From Spongilla lacustris (Eukaryota > Porifera > Demospongiae > Spongillida > Spongillidae): a DNA stretch of 64,000 nucleotides. Positions 47,055 to 57,869 of this stretch are shown here, one piece after another. The notes beneath the pieces are model-generated. The model did no database searches. It had not been told where the DNA came from and saw only the letters and a program-made list of their open reading frames with translations. Made by a program: the position numbers and the translations under genes. How positions within the stretch are numbered: position 1 is the first letter of the stretch; each line of letters begins with the position of its first letter. Where the stretch lies: the NCBI GenBank assembly GCA_949361645.1, contig OX442429.1, positions 5,193,167 through 5,257,166 on the forward strand, written 5' to 3'.

Positions 47055-47473
47055 ATCCGAAACAACACGGCTTACGTGCCAGCTAGGCTTCTTAATTGTA
47101 AAAGAAAACACAGTAAGCAGCTGGTTTCTATTCAGCAACTACTAGATAGCAACTCAACAGGTTAGCAATAGATATAGCCAAATATAACGCGGCTCGCTAC
47201 TGGCGATCAATATCATCTCTGTGCTACAACGCATCCTTTCTCTCACTATAGGCTAGATTTGGTTAATAGCTTACCACATATCTCCCTTTCCGATCCGTCT
47301 TCTTTTTCCTCCAGAAGATCGTCGTCGTGTCACAATATCGGAGATGGGACCAAAAAGTGACACGAGGGACGAAATCAGGTGATCAATTTTAGTCCGCCCG
47401 GACCATTTCCGGTTGCCTATTTTGGTCCGGGCGGACCAAAATTAGACGCGGACCGAAATATTCGTGACAGGCC

Positions 47474-48759
47474 ATAGAATTTGAGACGCCGGGGCGGGAA
47501 TGAGAAACACATCTTATATGGCATAATGCCAACTGGCAAGGATATATATTTGGCTGGGGGAGCAGGGGCAGTGAATAAACAGGGTCCGATCATTCCCGCT
47601 AGCTATGATTGAATTCTGGTTTCGAAAACCCAATAATCAAGTTCTCCAAGTGCAGGAGTGCAGAATTTATATGTAAAGTATGCAGAGTTTTGAAATTCGG
47701 ACGTACGTATATACGTCGTAGTAATGTTTAACTGTCGGTCGTATTTCTAAACGCGGTATACGAGTTAATGAATAGTCAAGATCTCAGACATTTGAGTATT
47801 TGTGATCGTTTGGTGCAAATTCCAAAAGATGTACTCGTTAGGTTAATTTGTAAGCATGTTGCATGACTTGCAATAAAATCCTGCCAAATAAAATGCCCAA
47901 AGGAGGTGAGTAGATAAAGTGCATGAAGTGGTCTAAAGGTACACGAACCAAGTTCCATGCCAATTTTCTTTATGGCTGACCGGCAGTGACCGTCAAAATT
48001 TTTGGCGGTCCACGGTTATTACCGACGGTTACGTGGTTTCGCGAACTATACGTGTAAATATTTTTCCGTACGGTCACGGTCGCGGTCAAGCCAACCGTAT
48101 CGCCTAGTTTGACGGTTTTGACTGTTGGCGTGCTAACCGCGGCATCACTGCTTGCACCACCATTGTTCCAGCAAGATGGTACACCCTTGAGCCTTGTTGA
48201 CAACTTGCATGATAAATGCATGTGCAGTGATGTATACCGATTCGAGACAATCCAGGGAGGGCCATATCAATTAAAGGGTGGTTATCATATACAGTATAGC
48301 ATTGAATTGCACATATGCTTTGGAAAGTGATAATCTCGAAAGCTTGAGACTCCTTTTTGTGCAGCAGGTAATTGATATTGTTTCTGTATTTGAATGTGTG
48401 CGCATGGTAGAACATTTTCATATAGGCTTTGGCTCGTGCTCCACTTATTTTCGAGCAGGTCAGCCTGAAAGTCTCCATTGGGAGTGTGGGCTTTTGCGCC
48501 ACCTTCATTAAAGATGCTGCATGAGTTATATATAGCTAGTTCCTTCATCCAATTAAATAAAATCGTGCAAGATCAGTTTACCCGCGTATATCATGCAGTA
48601 TAAACAAAAATGTCAAAGGTTTACTGTATCCGACGTCGCGTCGTCACGTGCATGGTTCGTATTTGCTGTTTGCGTATAGGTGTATATATATATAAGGCTG
48701 TAGAATCCACCGGAGAATCTATATATAGCTACATCATACGCTAACCCCATGCAGGCATA
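47474..48759. other. Interval with word array and the upstream part of the inverted duplication
   Basis: 47,982-48,125 is an array of ACCGTCAAAA, ACCGCC and their complements. From about 48,285 onward the sequence mirrors 42,640-42,237 upstream of the intact peroxidase (CATTGAATTGCACATATGCT, TGGGAGTGTGGGC). No independent gene is supported. Confidence 0.6.
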
Positions 48760-51030
48760 ATGAAAGATTTTGCGAGTGTCACACTTTTGTTGATTGCATT
48801 CGAAGCAGCCACCTTCATTATAACACAAGGACTGAGCCAAGACGGTAAGCTTCAGGACTATTAATTATTCATGCATGTATAGTGCATGCATGCATGCGTT
48901 AGGATTATCTCCTATATACATGTACAACAGAACGCAGAGCCGTCATTGACACTGCCATTGCTGAAAGCAAAAAACTCTTCGACCAGCAGGACTAAGGCAC
49001 AAGGTGAGGAGGATGAAGACCTGGACACTAATCAGGAGCGAGTAACGTCTAACTATTACAAGAAATCGTCAGAAAGGGCGAGGAAGCACGGCAAGGCGCG
49101 TCTCATGTACGAAGATATGGTTCGTCGAGCAGAAAAGTTACTGTGTCGAATCAATCCCGAAAAGGCTATCGCATTAAGCATCGAACAACTAGCTGAAGCA
49201 GGCCAATCGGTCTCACCAGTTTCCCTCCTCACAGCGGAGGAGACGAACAAGACCATGGTAGCGAGCGGTTGCCGCGACCTTCTACCGACCCCCAACTGCA
49301 ACTCGCCCACCATCAATCCGCGATATAGAACCGTACATGGTACATGCAACAATCGAGAGTACCCGCTCAGAGGTGCAGCTGGAACCGCTTTTCGGCGCAT
49401 TCTTCCGCCGCACTACGAGGACGGTATTAGCTCTATCCGAGGCAATCTTCAGAACTATATAGGAACCTGCCAACGATAGGACCGTTCGACCCCCCTAACC
49501 CAAGCGTTCGCTTCGTCAGTCATATAAAGTTGTCCTCGACAAGCCCCTCGATGAGATGAATGTTAGCCAAATGGGGGCAGTTTTTATAGATCACGAAGTG
49601 ACCCTAACTCCTCAACTAGGAGAGACCACGACGTGCGACTGCTGCAATAAGACGGATATCTGCCTACCCATCAAAGTACCACCAGATGACCCGACGTTCG
49701 GTGCTGGTACTATTCGGAATGGCACTTGCATCCCGTTTCGAAGAAGCGTTCCGGCGTGCAGCAATGCAAGCGAAGGTAACAGATTAACGACGTGTCCTCG
49801 TACAACGACGCATCGGTCATCCTGGGACCTGATCTAGCCACTGCAAATTCGATACGAGAATTTTCCGGCGGTCGTCTTCGGGTCGGCTATATTTTGCCGG
49901 GTAACACGAAACCAAGTTTGCCCGTGAACAGCGATGCTACTGGCTTCGTAGCTGGCGACGTACGTGTCAACGAACAGCCCGGCCTTATGATAATCCAGAC
50001 ATTATGGATGCGGGAACACAACAGGATAGCCGATGAACTGGCGTCCATCAATCCTGGTTGGAACGACGAGCGGCTGTACCAAGAAGCAAGAAAAATCATC
50101 GGAGCCGAGTTTCAGAAGGTCAAATACTTCGAATGGCTACCCACCATAATGGGCTCAGACACGTTCAACGCCCTAATTGGACCCTACAAAGGCTACAATC
50201 CTAAAGCCGACGCGAGCCTCCCCACACAATTATCGACCGCCGCTCTTAGAGTAGGCCACACCTTTATAAGACCGAATTTCCCTCGTCTGGAGTCCGATTT
50301 CGAGACGTCAATCCCTGGAGGAGACCTCCAGCTCGTTTTTTCGGGAATGATAGACATCTACAACAGCAGTTTTGGTACGGATCCTCTTCTCCGAGGCCTT
50401 CTTACCACTCCTGCTCGTCGCAGAGATGAATTCCTCAGTAATATTCTTACCAATCGCCTTTTCGAAGGTCCTCCAGGAACTGAGACGGACCTCGCGTCAA
50501 GGAATATGCAACGGGGTCGAGACCACGGCGTTGCACCCTATTCGGTGTACAAGAACTTTTGCAAGAACGTTTAAGGTGTCTCCTCTCCATTTGATCGCGA
50601 GTCGACGTTCGCTAAATTTATCGAGACGTACGGGTCTCTCGATACCGCCGACCTATGGGTGGGCGGCATCTCGGAGAGGAGTCTTCCCAACTCTCGCCTC
50701 GGCGCGACGTTTGCCTGCATTTTCGCCAATGCGTTTTCCAATCTGAGGGACGGAGATGCTTTTTACTTTGAAAGGCCCGGAGTTTTTACACCTCTGCAAG
50801 TTCACGAACTGTCGAAGGCGTCTCTTTCGCGAGTTATCTGCGACAATTCGGATGGAATCATCCAAGCTCAACCCAACGCTTTCGTCGCTACCCAGCCTCG
50901 CATACCGTGCAGCAGTCTTCCCTCTGTTAATCTGGCAGCATGGAAAGAGCACGATAGAAATGAATATCATTGTCCTGTCAAGAAATCAGCCCTATATCAC
51001 GATGTTGCCGGCGAATTTCAGGTTGCGTAA
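48760..51030 (+). pseudogene. Dead inverted copy of the heme peroxidase
   Basis: Exon 1 (48,760-48,844) and the intron edges are preserved, and exon 2 starts at 48,931. Visible lesions: TAA at 48,993-48,995 with a net frame change beside it; an indel near 49,455; extra bases near 49,520 and 49,585; a deletion of about 16 bp near 49,776; and TAA at 50,572-50,574 where the intact gene has a Tyr codon. The proximal and distal heme regions are still readable, so decay is recent. Overall identity to the intact copy is high. Confidence 0.93.
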
Positions 51031-51267
51031 CCAACACTTTTGATGACGTGGTGCCTTGTTGATGTGCTACATGTATATTGCAGCACTGTTAATGTAATGT
51101 CGCTGTAATGGATAATCAAGCGATTACAAAATGATAAAATATTGAATTTATAGGGCCCGTATTGTGCATGCAACTATTGATGCTCCCACTCTAATGATGA
51201 ACATGCATGACCAAGCTGAACTCCAACTCAGAATTGCTATTATATACTAACGTTTAACTTGTATCGA

Positions 51268-51825
51268 GAGTTACATTAACTGTCAAATAGGATTTGACCC
51301 CGATTATGAATATCATTTTAAAAACGGGACTCGCTTCTAACGGGACTGACTTCTATGAATCGGATCGCTTTGCTTGTTGTCGTTATCGAACAAGAAGTCG
51401 AAAGAGAGCCGTTTGATGTTTGTTTGATGTTTCAAAACCGTGTGGTTCAAGAGAACAAACGGGATCCTGTTTTTCCTCGTCCCCAGACGCAGCAGCGCCA
51501 TTTTTTTCTTCTTCTTCCTTTATTTGCAAAGAACTCGAGATAAAAACCGTTTCAAAGGACGCGAATGGTGCCAATATGTATAGACTTTCAAGCGGTAGAT
51601 TCTTTGCGGATTGGATACACGTGGATCGTATTGGGCCTTGAACTGATAACAGAAATACATATGTTGATAACTTTACAGGGGAAAAAACTCATCACGGGAA
51701 CTGTTTGAAAGAATGCCAATGGTATCAGTGGGTTCAGAATTTCAAGTTATGTCCGTATAAGGGAGTATGTTCATGGGGATCGCTTGTTACAGTAGCTCTG
51801 GCTAGAAATGGTGTGTTTCAATACA
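51268..51825 (+). repeat. Dispersed repeat with protein-like remnants, copy 1
   Basis: About 540 bp match 63,250-63,822 in inverted orientation, from TATCGAGAGTTAC and AGGATTTGACCCCGATTATG to GCTCTGGCTAGAAATGGTGT. Frames such as CKELEIKTVSKDANGA and WVQNFKLCPYKGVCSWGS are shared in pieces by both copies but broken. Both copies lie close to mobile elements. Family unknown. Confidence 0.75.
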
Positions 51826-51841
51826 TACATGTACGGCCATG

Positions 51842-51916
51842 TTGTCTCGTTCCCAGACCAATATGACGCAATGTTTATCACAAGTGGCCGTCATATAGCG
51901 TCTGGGAACGAGACAA
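51842..51916. mobile_element. 75-bp hairpin MITE
   Basis: TTGTCTCGTTCCCAGAC and GTCTGGGAACGAGACAA are exact inverted ends, and inner CAATATGACG partly pairs with CGTCATAT. Very short; possibly a solo end pair. Confidence 0.75.
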
Positions 51917-51944
51917 ACGATTTTTTACACAACCAAAAAAAATT

Positions 51945-52040
51945 TGCTCCGTAACGGATTGACTTTGGCAAACATACGGTTACGGATCAGAAATTCCAAC
52001 CGGTACGGATCAGATAAGCGTTACTGATCCGTTAGATGAA
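51945..52040. repeat. Word array of GTAACGGAT / ATCCGTTAC
   Basis: CCGTAACGGATTGAC, GGTTACGGATCAG, GGTACGGATCAG and GTTACTGATCCGTTA follow each other with partial reverse complements between them. It has the same organisation as the other word arrays, but no element ends could be assigned. Confidence 0.5.
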
Positions 52041-52445
52041 AGTTGTAGCGGGATGTAATACATCCTGTTAAAATCCGATAAATCATATTACGTTTACAAT
52101 CTGTAGTATTTATAATTACAATCTGCTGAGCACCAATTATCCAATTTAGCGTGCATGCATCTTCGATTGCTGCGAGGCGGCTCCCCTTTTTGATTCTGCC
52201 TAGTTGGTTACGACGTTGGCCTAGTGATTTCTGCCGAGAGGTAAGTGAGATTGAGCGTGAAATAGAGAGGACAGAAAGTGATCGAACCGTTATTTTTCCT
52301 AACTCAGGAGCCTAAAGGCCCCATCACCGCTCTACCGCCTACGCTGTCACTGTTGAATTTTCGTCGCACAGTTTCTTTCAGCCAATGACATTGGGACTGC
52401 AACCATAGACTCGATGAGCATCTTGTTACTTGTATCATCACTGTG

Positions 52446-52580
52446 GCCTGTCATGCAAAAATTGTACCGGGCGAAAATTGTACCGCCCGGTACAATTTTT
52501 GCAACCAAAATTGTACCGGGCGATACAATTTTGGTTGCGAAAAGTGTGCCGGCCTTGCCAAAAGTGTACCGGGTAGTGAG
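52446..52580. repeat. Word array of AATTGTACCGGGCG / CGCCCGGTACAATT
   Basis: Three direct and one inverted copies of AATTGTACCGGGCG lie in about 115 bp, with GCAAAAATTG and CAATTTTTGC, CAAAATTG and CAATTTTG also paired. GGCCTGTCAT at the left resembles the GGCCTGTCAC start of the Ginger-type element at 43.7 kb. No right end was found. Confidence 0.65.
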
Positions 52581-52768
52581 AAAGGACCGTTAGCTATATA
52601 GGATGTCGGATTACGTATTCTGCTAGTTTAATACGTGTTGTATACAGTTCGCTGAAATAAAAACTTGAACCTACAGTTATACATGTATATAGTTGGTAAT
52701 TCTGACAGTATAGTGCACTTCACTGAGCATAACATGCTTCGGTATTGTAGGTGCAATACATTCCAATG

Positions 52769-52903
52769 CCTTCACTCAGCTAGCCTTCAGACTACCTGTG
52801 AGGCCTTCACTCAGCTAGCCTTCAGACTACCTGTGACTACCTATGAGGCAGTCAATGCCTTCACTCAGCTAGCCTTCAGACTACCTAGCCTTCAGTTCTG
52901 CGA
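52769..52903. repeat. Minisatellite, unit GCCTTCACTCAGCTAGCC
   Basis: Three nearly complete copies of GCCTTCACTCAGCTAGCC plus TTCAGACTACCTGTGA lie in tandem with small interruptions, and a partial fourth follows. Unit about 33 bp. Confidence 0.8.
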
Positions 52904-53239
52904 GTTGTGGCAAATCAGTCAAAAAGTTTAGAGCATTAGACATCTTCCTTGGTAGAGCTAGCCTGTCTAGGTCTGTGTGTAAGTATACTGTATGTGTACT
53001 TGTACGTGTTTACGAAAATTAATAAGTTGCGGGTAATAATTTTATAAGTTGCGGGTAATAATTTTATGGACATGTGCAGCAAAATGGTAGGTAAGCAACG
53101 CGTTTTCTGATGTATCATTTCGCTGCTCTTTATTATACGATTGAGGTAGCTCCAGTATACGCTAGTCTTATCGATCAGAGCACTGCTGGCAAGCCAGTCT
53201 AGAGGTACTTATGGTGTTCGTTGGCCGCCTACTGTAAGA

Positions 53240-53600
53240 TACCATTGGATCACGTAAACTGTACTAGTGATGACTTTTAAGGTGTTTTTGAAAACGTTAT
53301 ATTTCCACAACCACACATCCTTTTCTTGCCAAATTCGGGAAACGTATTGCCCCATCCTGGCTGTATCCGAGGCCTGATAGGTTCCGGAGGTAAAACGTAT
53401 CATAATTCCAACACCGAAAATACTTCTAATGCCAAATTTTAATTACTGGTAGGAAAATGGTGTCTAAGCAAACGGTGACTTTTCGCAATACCTTTATAGC
53501 GTTGGTTCAGGCGATGCTTAAACTTAGTGCAGCGGTTAACCATTTTGTAAATTTACATACGTGCCACACCTCCATTTCTACGTGACGTCAAACATTTATT
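53240..53600. repeat. Inverted dispersed repeat, copy 1 (empty site for the MITE at 57.9 kb)
   Basis: Reverse complement of 57,870-58,530: shared CAAATTCGGGAAACGTATTG (partly diverged), CCTGATAGGTTCCGGAGGTA, TTTCGCAATACCTTTATAGC and TGACGTCACGTAGAAATGG (complement). At the position of the MITE in the other copy, this one reads CACGTATGTAAATTTAC (complement) without interruption. Confidence 0.85.
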
Positions 53601-55041
53601 GCTTATTAAATAAATGGATGGCTAAGGCACGATTCCACGTAAAAGAAATGTGTATTTGTCAGTGTTTAGGTAGAAAAGACGCTTCATAAAATAAAGGCTG
53701 ACATTGCCAAATTCGGGTAAAGCTTACTTTAATGAAAACAAAATGGCAGACAATAGAGGGTTCTCAGAAATGGTACGTGACCATGGTAACCACAAAAGCC
53801 GCCATCTTGGCAGAGTAGCTTATATGGCGACCTATTGAGTGCCAGCGTTCGATAACTTCGATTCACAAGTATTTCGACCCGAAGATATCGAACTAAGCTT
53901 TCTTGTTATCCTGTATAAGTTTTGTGGATCTGTACTCTGATTTTGGGGTCAACGATCCTTTTATATTACTGGTGACGATGTACTAGTAATACTACCGGCG
54001 GGTAGAGCCTCTACTACTTCCGGCTGTGAGCTGTCCGGATATCGTCAACTATTTATTATTTACTGCAGTGGCGTATACGTTAGAATACAAGGGCCTACAA
54101 GCATACAATGCATGCATGAAGTCTGGAGAAACGAACAAAATTATCCCGGCTTCGAGTTGCCAACCGCGTTATGTTACAGGTTTATGAGCTAGCTAGGCTT
54201 GTACCTATGTTACTACCCTATGTAGTTGCTCTTTTGGGTTGAAGTCCATGCATGCATGTCAAATTTGACAAGCATGCATGAACTTCAACCCCAAAAGTAG
54301 TGCAGCAACATATATAGGTTTGCAGTGGAACATTCAGTCTCATATACAAAGCAATCAGTTGCTGAAATGAGGATAAACAATGTCTATAAGTATAGCATGT
54401 CCTGCATGTCCAAGCATTTTATGAAGTCCTAACAGTGTGATATGGTTTCCATGGCAATCCCAGCAGTATAGTCTAGTAGATCATTCTTGTCATCGTCTCC
54501 ATCAAAGAACTGCTCAGACTAACAATTCTTTTTTTCCAAAGCCATCTTCAACCTTTTAATTGATAGTATATAACTTCATGCTTTTTCGATTCTTCTTCCA
54601 TGATATGCATGCCTGTTATAGATGCTTTGCTTATCTGTCTGACATGAAACAATGTACATGTATATTATCGAGTTTGCCGGACAAAAGCATTCCTTCCAAT
54701 GTTAGCTGTGCATGCAATGAAGTATATATTTGCATCATATACTTTAATAATCAGTACCAGATATATATATATATAATTATAATAATATATATATATTATA
54801 ACACCAGTACCTACAACATTCTATCTATCTGGGTTCGTCAGTTTAATTGCTAGCTGTCATCATCATCGACATGCATACATGTATTGACATGACGGCGACG
54901 AGCTTGGAACCTATCATATCGATCCATGGGACCATGCATGTCTCGAACTGTATATAACTTCATGCAGAATGAGCAATCTTCTGATGACCCATGCAGTCAG
55001 GATTTAATTCATCCTACCGCAGAGCTTTGCAGGCTCGCCGG

Positions 55042-56432
55042 TGTCACAGGCATACGGGTCCCCCCCCCCCCCCCCCCATTTTGGGTCCGGGGGGACCCAT
55101 ATGCCTAGGCAACTGGGTCCCCCCCCCGGACCCAGTTGCCTAGGCAAGTGAGTTCCCCCGGACCGAGATGCCTAGATGTAAAAAATTAATTATCCCGGAC
55201 CCAAATGCCTAGGCAACCTGGTCCCCCCCGGACCCAGCTGCCTGTTAGCAAAATATATACTTATGTATAAACATTTTACAGAGAAAGCTCGTTACCATAG
55301 GCGTCCGCTCGATGAGACGCAAGGGGGGGAGGGGGGGAGGGGGTGCGTATGCCCACCTCCCCTGCGTACCTCAACTAATTAATATCCATAGCGATTAACA
55401 ATCGATTGCATTGAGTACCTACTTTTGTTATTGAACGGCACAACAATCGACATGCATGGAGACTACGAGCCAGTGATTCCCCGTCCATTGTATATCGCTC
55501 GTTGAATGGTATATGCCGTTCAATAACAATGCATGGCTTAAGCTTGCTTGTGACTTCAAAACAGTGTACTTATTATAGTTCTGTCGGAAGCACTGATTTT
55601 GTTCTGAAACTGCATGTGGCTTTCATGTAGAAATATTCCATGCACTGCACTGAAAGCTTCCGCGTCTCGCGCGGGAGGGCTGGTTGATGTAATGATCTAC
55701 GTTGCCTCCGGAGCCCTTGATACAAGCCCATGTTTTGACAGATGTATATATATTACCCGGCAGAGCACAATATAGTTTCCTAGCGTGTCTCAGAATTGCA
55801 TTGCGATCGACAGGTCAATCATCAAGTTAAGTCCTGTATGATACGAAGAAACAGTTGAACATGACCCATTCATTGTTTGTATATGCTCAACATGTTTATT
55901 TATTTATTTTTCATATCATAAAATTTACACAATAATAACACACTAAATAATAACTAATTAATTACAGACTACCACAAAGTACCTAAGCCTAACTAATGTT
56001 TCAGACATAGGCTACTCAAATGAATGGGGCAGACTTCTCGTCAAAATAGCTCTTGCTATGCTACGCCGGGAGATAGCACCAGACTACGTCTGCCAAAAAC
56101 ATAAGTACTGAGTGACCTTAAAAAGCATGCAGATGGCAAGCCGAGTGGCTGTTACGGCAAAATGTAACGGCTGGCAGACGCTAACTTACTGTTGAGAAAG
56201 TAACAACAAATGTGTCTATCGTATCAAAACCGGCGGTGCCAGTAAATAAAACGCACCAGGAAACTCGGTCCCCCCCCCCTCCGCCCCCTACCCGGACCAA
56301 GATGCCTGGATGTACAAATAATGACCCGGACCCATATGCCTAGGCATTTGGGTCCGGGGGGGGACCCAGTTGCCTAGGCATATGGGTCCCCCCGGACCCA
56401 AAATAGGGGGGGGGACCCACATGCCTGTGACA
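55042..56432. mobile_element. Foldback element with GGGTCC/GGACCC arrays, Ginger-like ends and CCGG flanks
   Basis: It begins TGTCACAGGCAT and ends ATGCCTGTGACA, with CCGG on each side (55,038-55,041; 56,433-56,436). Each terminal block of about 170-200 bp repeats GGGTCC, GGACCC and TGCCTAGGCA in both senses, plus long C or G tracts. The ~1-kb middle is AT-rich without a clear ORF. The TGTCAC...GTGACA ends equal those of the Ginger-type element at 43.7-47.5 kb, suggesting it could be mobilised by that transposase; that is an inference. Confidence 0.75.
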
Positions 56433-56567
56433 CCGGCAAATTATAGTAAGCGTATGGTATGTAAAACTTTGATGAAATGATCACCGCATACGCCTATAGA
56501 CTTGGTTTTGTGCAACTGCATAGGTGGTTAGAGTACTACGGTCTTTAATAGCGATTGGGCTTTTGTA

Positions 56568-56893
56568 CACCCCTATGGATGACAATAAATGGTGTCCAGG
56601 GGGGGGGGGGGGGGGGGGGGGTATTGGGAATATGTCCCGGGGGGTGGTCATTTAAATGCCTGTCCCGGGGGGCTAGAAGGTATAACAGAATCTTGTCCAG
56701 GGGGGATGGAACAAAACACAAGCGTGTCCAGGGGGTTGGAATAAAATAGGAGCTTGTCCAGGGGGGCATTTACAAGTCTGTCCCGGGGGGTGGTAGCAGA
56801 ATAAATGCATGTCCAAGGTTTTTTAAATATATTGTCCCGGGGGGGGGGGGGGGGGGGGGGGGTTGTTTGCAATTATTGTCATCCATAGGGGTG
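56568..56893. mobile_element. MITE with GTCCAGGGGGG words, TA flanks
   Basis: CACCCCTATGGATGACAATA at the left and its reverse complement at the right are inverted ends, each bordered by TA. The interior alternates GTCCAGGGGG and GTCCCGGGGGG units about 35-45 bp apart, plus two G tracts of over 20. No coding content; proline-rich frames here are composition artefacts. Confidence 0.85.
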
Positions 56894-57869
56894 TACGATT
56901 AAATAATGGAATAGCCCATTATCGATTCGTGCTCTTGTGCATATATAAAACACGCGTCCTACTGTCTAAATGATCCAATATTGCCTGTATGTTATAAAAC
57001 CTAAGCTGCTTTCCGCATCGCTATTATTAGAATAGCACACCACTACTCTGTCAAGATGGCGGCTGTTAAAATTCATCGTTTTGTGACGTCACTGTGAGAA
57101 CCCTCTATAACTCTTTGACAGTCAAGACGGATAACGTAGTTAATTGATTATTTGCCAGTAATGTTTTTAATTATGGCTACCCGTACGGCCGTTGCTTAGT
57201 AGTCGCTGTTCTCGAAGAAGCTCGCGGTTAGCCTCCTTAAAAAAGATACTATCTATGAAAGAAGAGTGTTTTATGATGTTTGTTATGATGTATGGTGTAC
57301 TAGCTTGAAAACAATCGGCAGCTAACAAGACCCGATTTAGGTCGAGCGAAGCGGGCAGGAATTCGAAGCCGTATATTGCGCATACTACGAAGCAGTCGAT
57401 AAAAACACCATAGTTCTATCCCTTGTTGTTACATCTAACGTCCAGACGTTTTAAAAAGCTTCGCTCGCCTATGTTTTATTAGAAAAGGCGGGTGCTAATT
57501 CGAAGCTGCTGGTGACGATAGAGACGCCATTACGTGTACACCGGCCTGCAGCTGTTCGTTCCCGCTTTCCTTTCCATTAAAAACCAACGCTCCGGTCATA
57601 GCTCTATGCCACTAAGGCTTATTGGTACACGGAGCGTGTAACCGTGCGACACAGACTGGTTTTCTATATGTGTGCATATATATATGCACTTGGCGGTAAA
57701 CGCGAATTAATTTTTAGTATATATATATGCACTTGGCGGTCAAAGAGATAAAATCACAATTATATTCCCGCTCCATCGTCGTCTGATTCGGTGCCATCTT
57801 CATTAAGTCCAGATCCCTCATCAAAGTTATCTTCTGATTCGCTTTCCTGAACTCTCCAAGTCTTCCGTG

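Larger units (their letters stand above)
43685..47469. mobile_element. Ginger-type DNA transposon with GGTCC/GGACC word-array ends and GGCC flanks
   Basis: The element starts TGTCAC and ends GTGACA. GGCC flanks both sides (43,681-43,684 and 47,470-47,473), matching the 4-bp duplication expected of Ginger-type elements. The ends (43,690-43,930 and 47,350-47,465) are arrays of GGTCCTAGGACCAAA-like words. The minus strand carries remnants of an integrase-type transposase. Two further elements are inserted in it: a hAT-like element (44,768-45,884) and a TIR element with a helicase fragment (46,424-47,054). Confidence 0.72.
53756..57105. mobile_element. Composite TIR element flanked by TA, containing two younger elements
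   Basis: The left end GAGGGTTCTCA and right end TGAGAACCCTC, each next to TA, extend into about 63 bp of inverted similarity (GCCGCCATCTTGGCAGAGTAG against CTACTCTGTCAAGATGGCGG). Inside lie the foldback at 55,042-56,432 and the MITE at 56,568-56,893. Without them the element would be about 1.6 kb. No transposase is visible. A TA flank suggests a Tc1/mariner-like mover. Confidence 0.62.

Noticed and set aside
39950..51030. Two functional peroxidase genes
   Set aside because: The plus-strand copy has two in-frame TAA codons and several indels.
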